Below, one piece after another: positions 13,779 through 14,887 of a stretch of 14,887 nt of DNA. The stretch is from CALJIC01 sp039805565 (GTDB taxonomy: Bacteria > Chloroflexota > Chloroflexia > Chloroflexales > Roseiflexaceae): NCBI GenBank assembly GCA_039805565.1, contig JBDLTZ010000296.1, positions 1 through 14,887 on the forward strand, given 5' to 3'. Every line of letters begins with the position of its first letter. The stretch's first letter is position 1. The translations under genes and the position numbers were made by a program. The notes beneath the pieces are model-generated. The model saw only the letters and a program-made list of their open reading frames with translations, ran no database searches and was not told the origin of the DNA.

Positions 13779-14708
13779 ATGCGACGGTTCCTGTGGCCCA
13801 CGGCCCTCGCCCTGGTCTTCGCCGCCCTGCTGGCGCACGCCGCGCCGACAGCCCGCGCGGCCGAGACCTTCCCCTCGATCATCGATCTGCCGGACGGCTT
13901 CCAGCCCGAGGGCGTCGTCACCGGCCGCGGCCCGATCATCTACGCCGGCTCGCTCGCCAACGGCGCGATCTACGCCGCCGACCTCCTCACCGGTGAGAGC
14001 GAGATCCTCGTCCAGGGTCAGCCCGGCCGCGTCGCCGTCGGCCTCAGCTTCGACGACCGCACCGGCTACCTGTTCGTGGCCGGCGGCCCCACCGGCATCG
14101 CCTCGGTCTACGACACCGCCACCGGCACGCTGGTCCAGCAGTACACGCTCGGCGCCGGCTTCATCAACGACGTGATCGTCACCCGCGACGCGGCGTACTT
14201 CACCAACTCAGCGCAGGCTGTGCTGTACGTCCTGCCGCTCGGGCCCGGTGGCAGCCTCCCCGCCCAGGGCGACGTCCAGACCATCCCGCTCAGCGGCGAC
14301 TGGCAGCAGGTCGCGGGATTCAACGCCAACGGCATCGAGGCCACCCCCAACGGCAAGACGCTGATCGTCGTCAACAGCTCGCTCGGCGCGCTCTTCACCG
14401 TTGACCCCAGCACCGGCATTGCCACACGGATCGACCTCGGCAGCGCGAGCGTCTCGAACGGCGACGGGCTCCTGCTCGACGGCAAGACCCTCTACGTCGT
14501 CCGCAACCGCCTCAACCAGATCGCCGCCGTGCGCCTCTCGTCCGACTACTCCTCCGGCCAGATTGTGGACACCATCACCAGCCCAGACTTCCGCGTCCCA
14601 ACCACCGTCGCCGAGTTCAGGAATGGGCTCTACGCCGTCAACGCGCGCTTCGGCACGGCGCCCAGCCCGAGCGTCGACTACGAGATCGTCCGCGTCGACA
14701 AGCGCTAG
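13779..14708 (+). CDS. Secreted beta-propeller protein (SMP-30/NHL-like)
   Basis: The 309-aa product begins with a classic signal peptide (MRRFLWPTALALVFAALLAHAAPTARA, cleavage after about residue 27). The mature part repeats a blade-like pattern of strands: GPIIYAGSLANGAIYAADL, GYLFVAGGPTGIASVYDTATG, LYVLPL, KTLIVVNSSLGALFTVDPSTG, KTLYVVRNRLNQIAAVRL and NGLYAVNARFG. This is like the SMP-30/gluconolactonase/NHL six-bladed propellers. No catalytic metal site could be assigned, so the function is open; it may bind ligands or hydrolyse a lactone outside the cell. AAGGAG lies about 6 bases before the ATG. The insertion sequence downstream begins immediately after its stop codon. Confidence 0.8.
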   Translation: MRRFLWPTALALVFAALLAHAAPTARAAETFPSIIDLPDGFQPEGVVTGRGPIIYAGSLANGAIYAADLLTGESEILVQGQPGRVAVGLSFDDRTGYLFVAGGPTGIASVYDTATGTLVQQYTLGAGFINDVIVTRDAAYFTNSAQAVLYVLPLGPGGSLPAQGDVQTIPLSGDWQQVAGFNANGIEATPNGKTLIVVNSSLGALFTVDPSTGIATRIDLGSASVSNGDGLLLDGKTLYVVRNRLNQIAAVRLSSDYSSGQIVDTITSPDFRVPTTVAEFRNGLYAVNARFGTAPSPSVDYEIVRVDKR

Positions 14709-14727
14709 AGGCTGTTATGCACTTTGG

Positions 14728-14752
14728 CCTTTGAGCGTGGTAGACTCAAAGG
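14728..14752 (+). repeat. Hairpin immediately before the transposase start
   Basis: CCTTTGAG (14728-14735) and CTCAAAGG (14745-14752) form a perfect 8-bp stem with a 9-base loop that ends at the base before the ATG. The right arm contains AAAGG, the only Shine-Dalgarno-like sequence. The hairpin could therefore hide the start site, as seen in several IS elements to limit transposase translation. Confidence 0.55.
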
Positions 14753-14887
14753 ATGACACGAAAAGCCTATCCGAGTGACGTCAGTGATGACGAGTGGGCG
14801 TTCGTCGCGCCGTACCTGACGCTGATGAAGGAAGACGCGCCGCAACGCGAGCACTCACTGCGCGAGGTTTTCAACGGCGCGCGCTGG
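14753..14887 (+). CDS. IS5-family transposase, N-terminal part (runs off the window)
   Basis: The 45 visible residues begin MTRKAYPSDVSDDEWAFVAP and continue YLTLMKEDAPQREHSLREVF to NGARW. This matches the N-terminal DUF4096-type domain of IS5-like DDE transposases, in which SDDEW and the REVFNA-RW segment are typical. The catalytic DDE domain would lie beyond the window. There is no stop in the visible part, so it may be intact. It is the only mobile-element gene here. Confidence 0.85.
   Translation, partial: MTRKAYPSDVSDDEWAFVAPYLTLMKEDAPQREHSLREVFNGARW

Larger units (their letters stand above)
14709..14887 (+). mobile_element. Left end of an IS5-like insertion sequence (truncated by the window)
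   Basis: The transposase start at 14753 is preceded by about 44 bases of non-coding sequence beginning at or next to the TAG of the propeller gene (AGGCTGTTATGCACTTTGGC), as expected for a terminal inverted repeat and short leader. The right end lies outside the window, so the repeat and target duplication cannot be confirmed and the exact boundary is a guess. Confidence 0.6.

Overview
The window is GC-rich bacterial DNA, most likely chromosome from a member of the Chloroflexota. This assignment is inferred from the gene set and protein style: an ffh-rpsP-KH-rimM cluster, secreted proteins with Pro/Thr-rich linkers, a bacterial-type UV endonuclease remnant and a lipoprotein-type DsbA. No rRNA, tRNA or CRISPR array was seen. 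Genes run mostly on the + strand, with two on the - strand.

Layout. 1-300: the tail of an upstream reading frame, then a strong promoter and a structured, terminator-bearing leader for guaB. 297-1769: IMP dehydrogenase. 1770-2944: a stretch with no intact gene, holding a short tandem repeat and a UV damage endonuclease (UvsE/UVDE) pseudogene broken by at least three frameshifts. 2945-3436: a small single-pass membrane protein of unknown role. 3488-6176: a translation/secretion cluster (ffh, rpsP, KH protein, rimM) with its own promoter, internal hairpins and a terminal hairpin; trmD and rplS, often next in such clusters, are absent. 6199-6968: a promoter and a short phosphatidylserine-decarboxylase-like protein. 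6992-7990 (-): a family 2 glycosyltransferase. 8049-8807: a DsbA-like lipoprotein. 8889-9338 (-): a Fur-family regulator. 9499-10122: a secreted Pro/Thr-rich protein. 10196-13646: a Nudix hydrolase, a small unknown protein and a penicillin-acylase-family hydrolase. 13779-14708: a secreted beta-propeller protein. 14709-end: the left part of an IS5-like insertion sequence.

The main discovery candidate is the DsbA-like gene at 8049-8807. An in-frame TGA (8355-8357) sits exactly where the first Cys of the thioredoxin CxxC motif belongs, giving U-T-A-C. Reading continues in the same frame with strong family-like sequence to a normal stop. Directly after the TGA lies a 17-nt perfect stem-loop (7-bp stem, GUU loop) starting 11 nt downstream, inside a longer stem. 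This is the geometry expected of a bacterial SECIS element. The gene is best read as one selenoprotein, a membrane-tethered extracytoplasmic thiol oxidoreductase, and not as two ORFs or a pseudogene.

A second theme is hairpins in leaders and gene junctions: guaB and ffh each have a near-consensus sigma70-type promoter followed, before the start codon, by a terminator-like hairpin with a T-run. Further perfect hairpins lie between rpsP and the KH gene, over the rimM stop, between the converging dsbA-like and fur genes, and before the transposase start.
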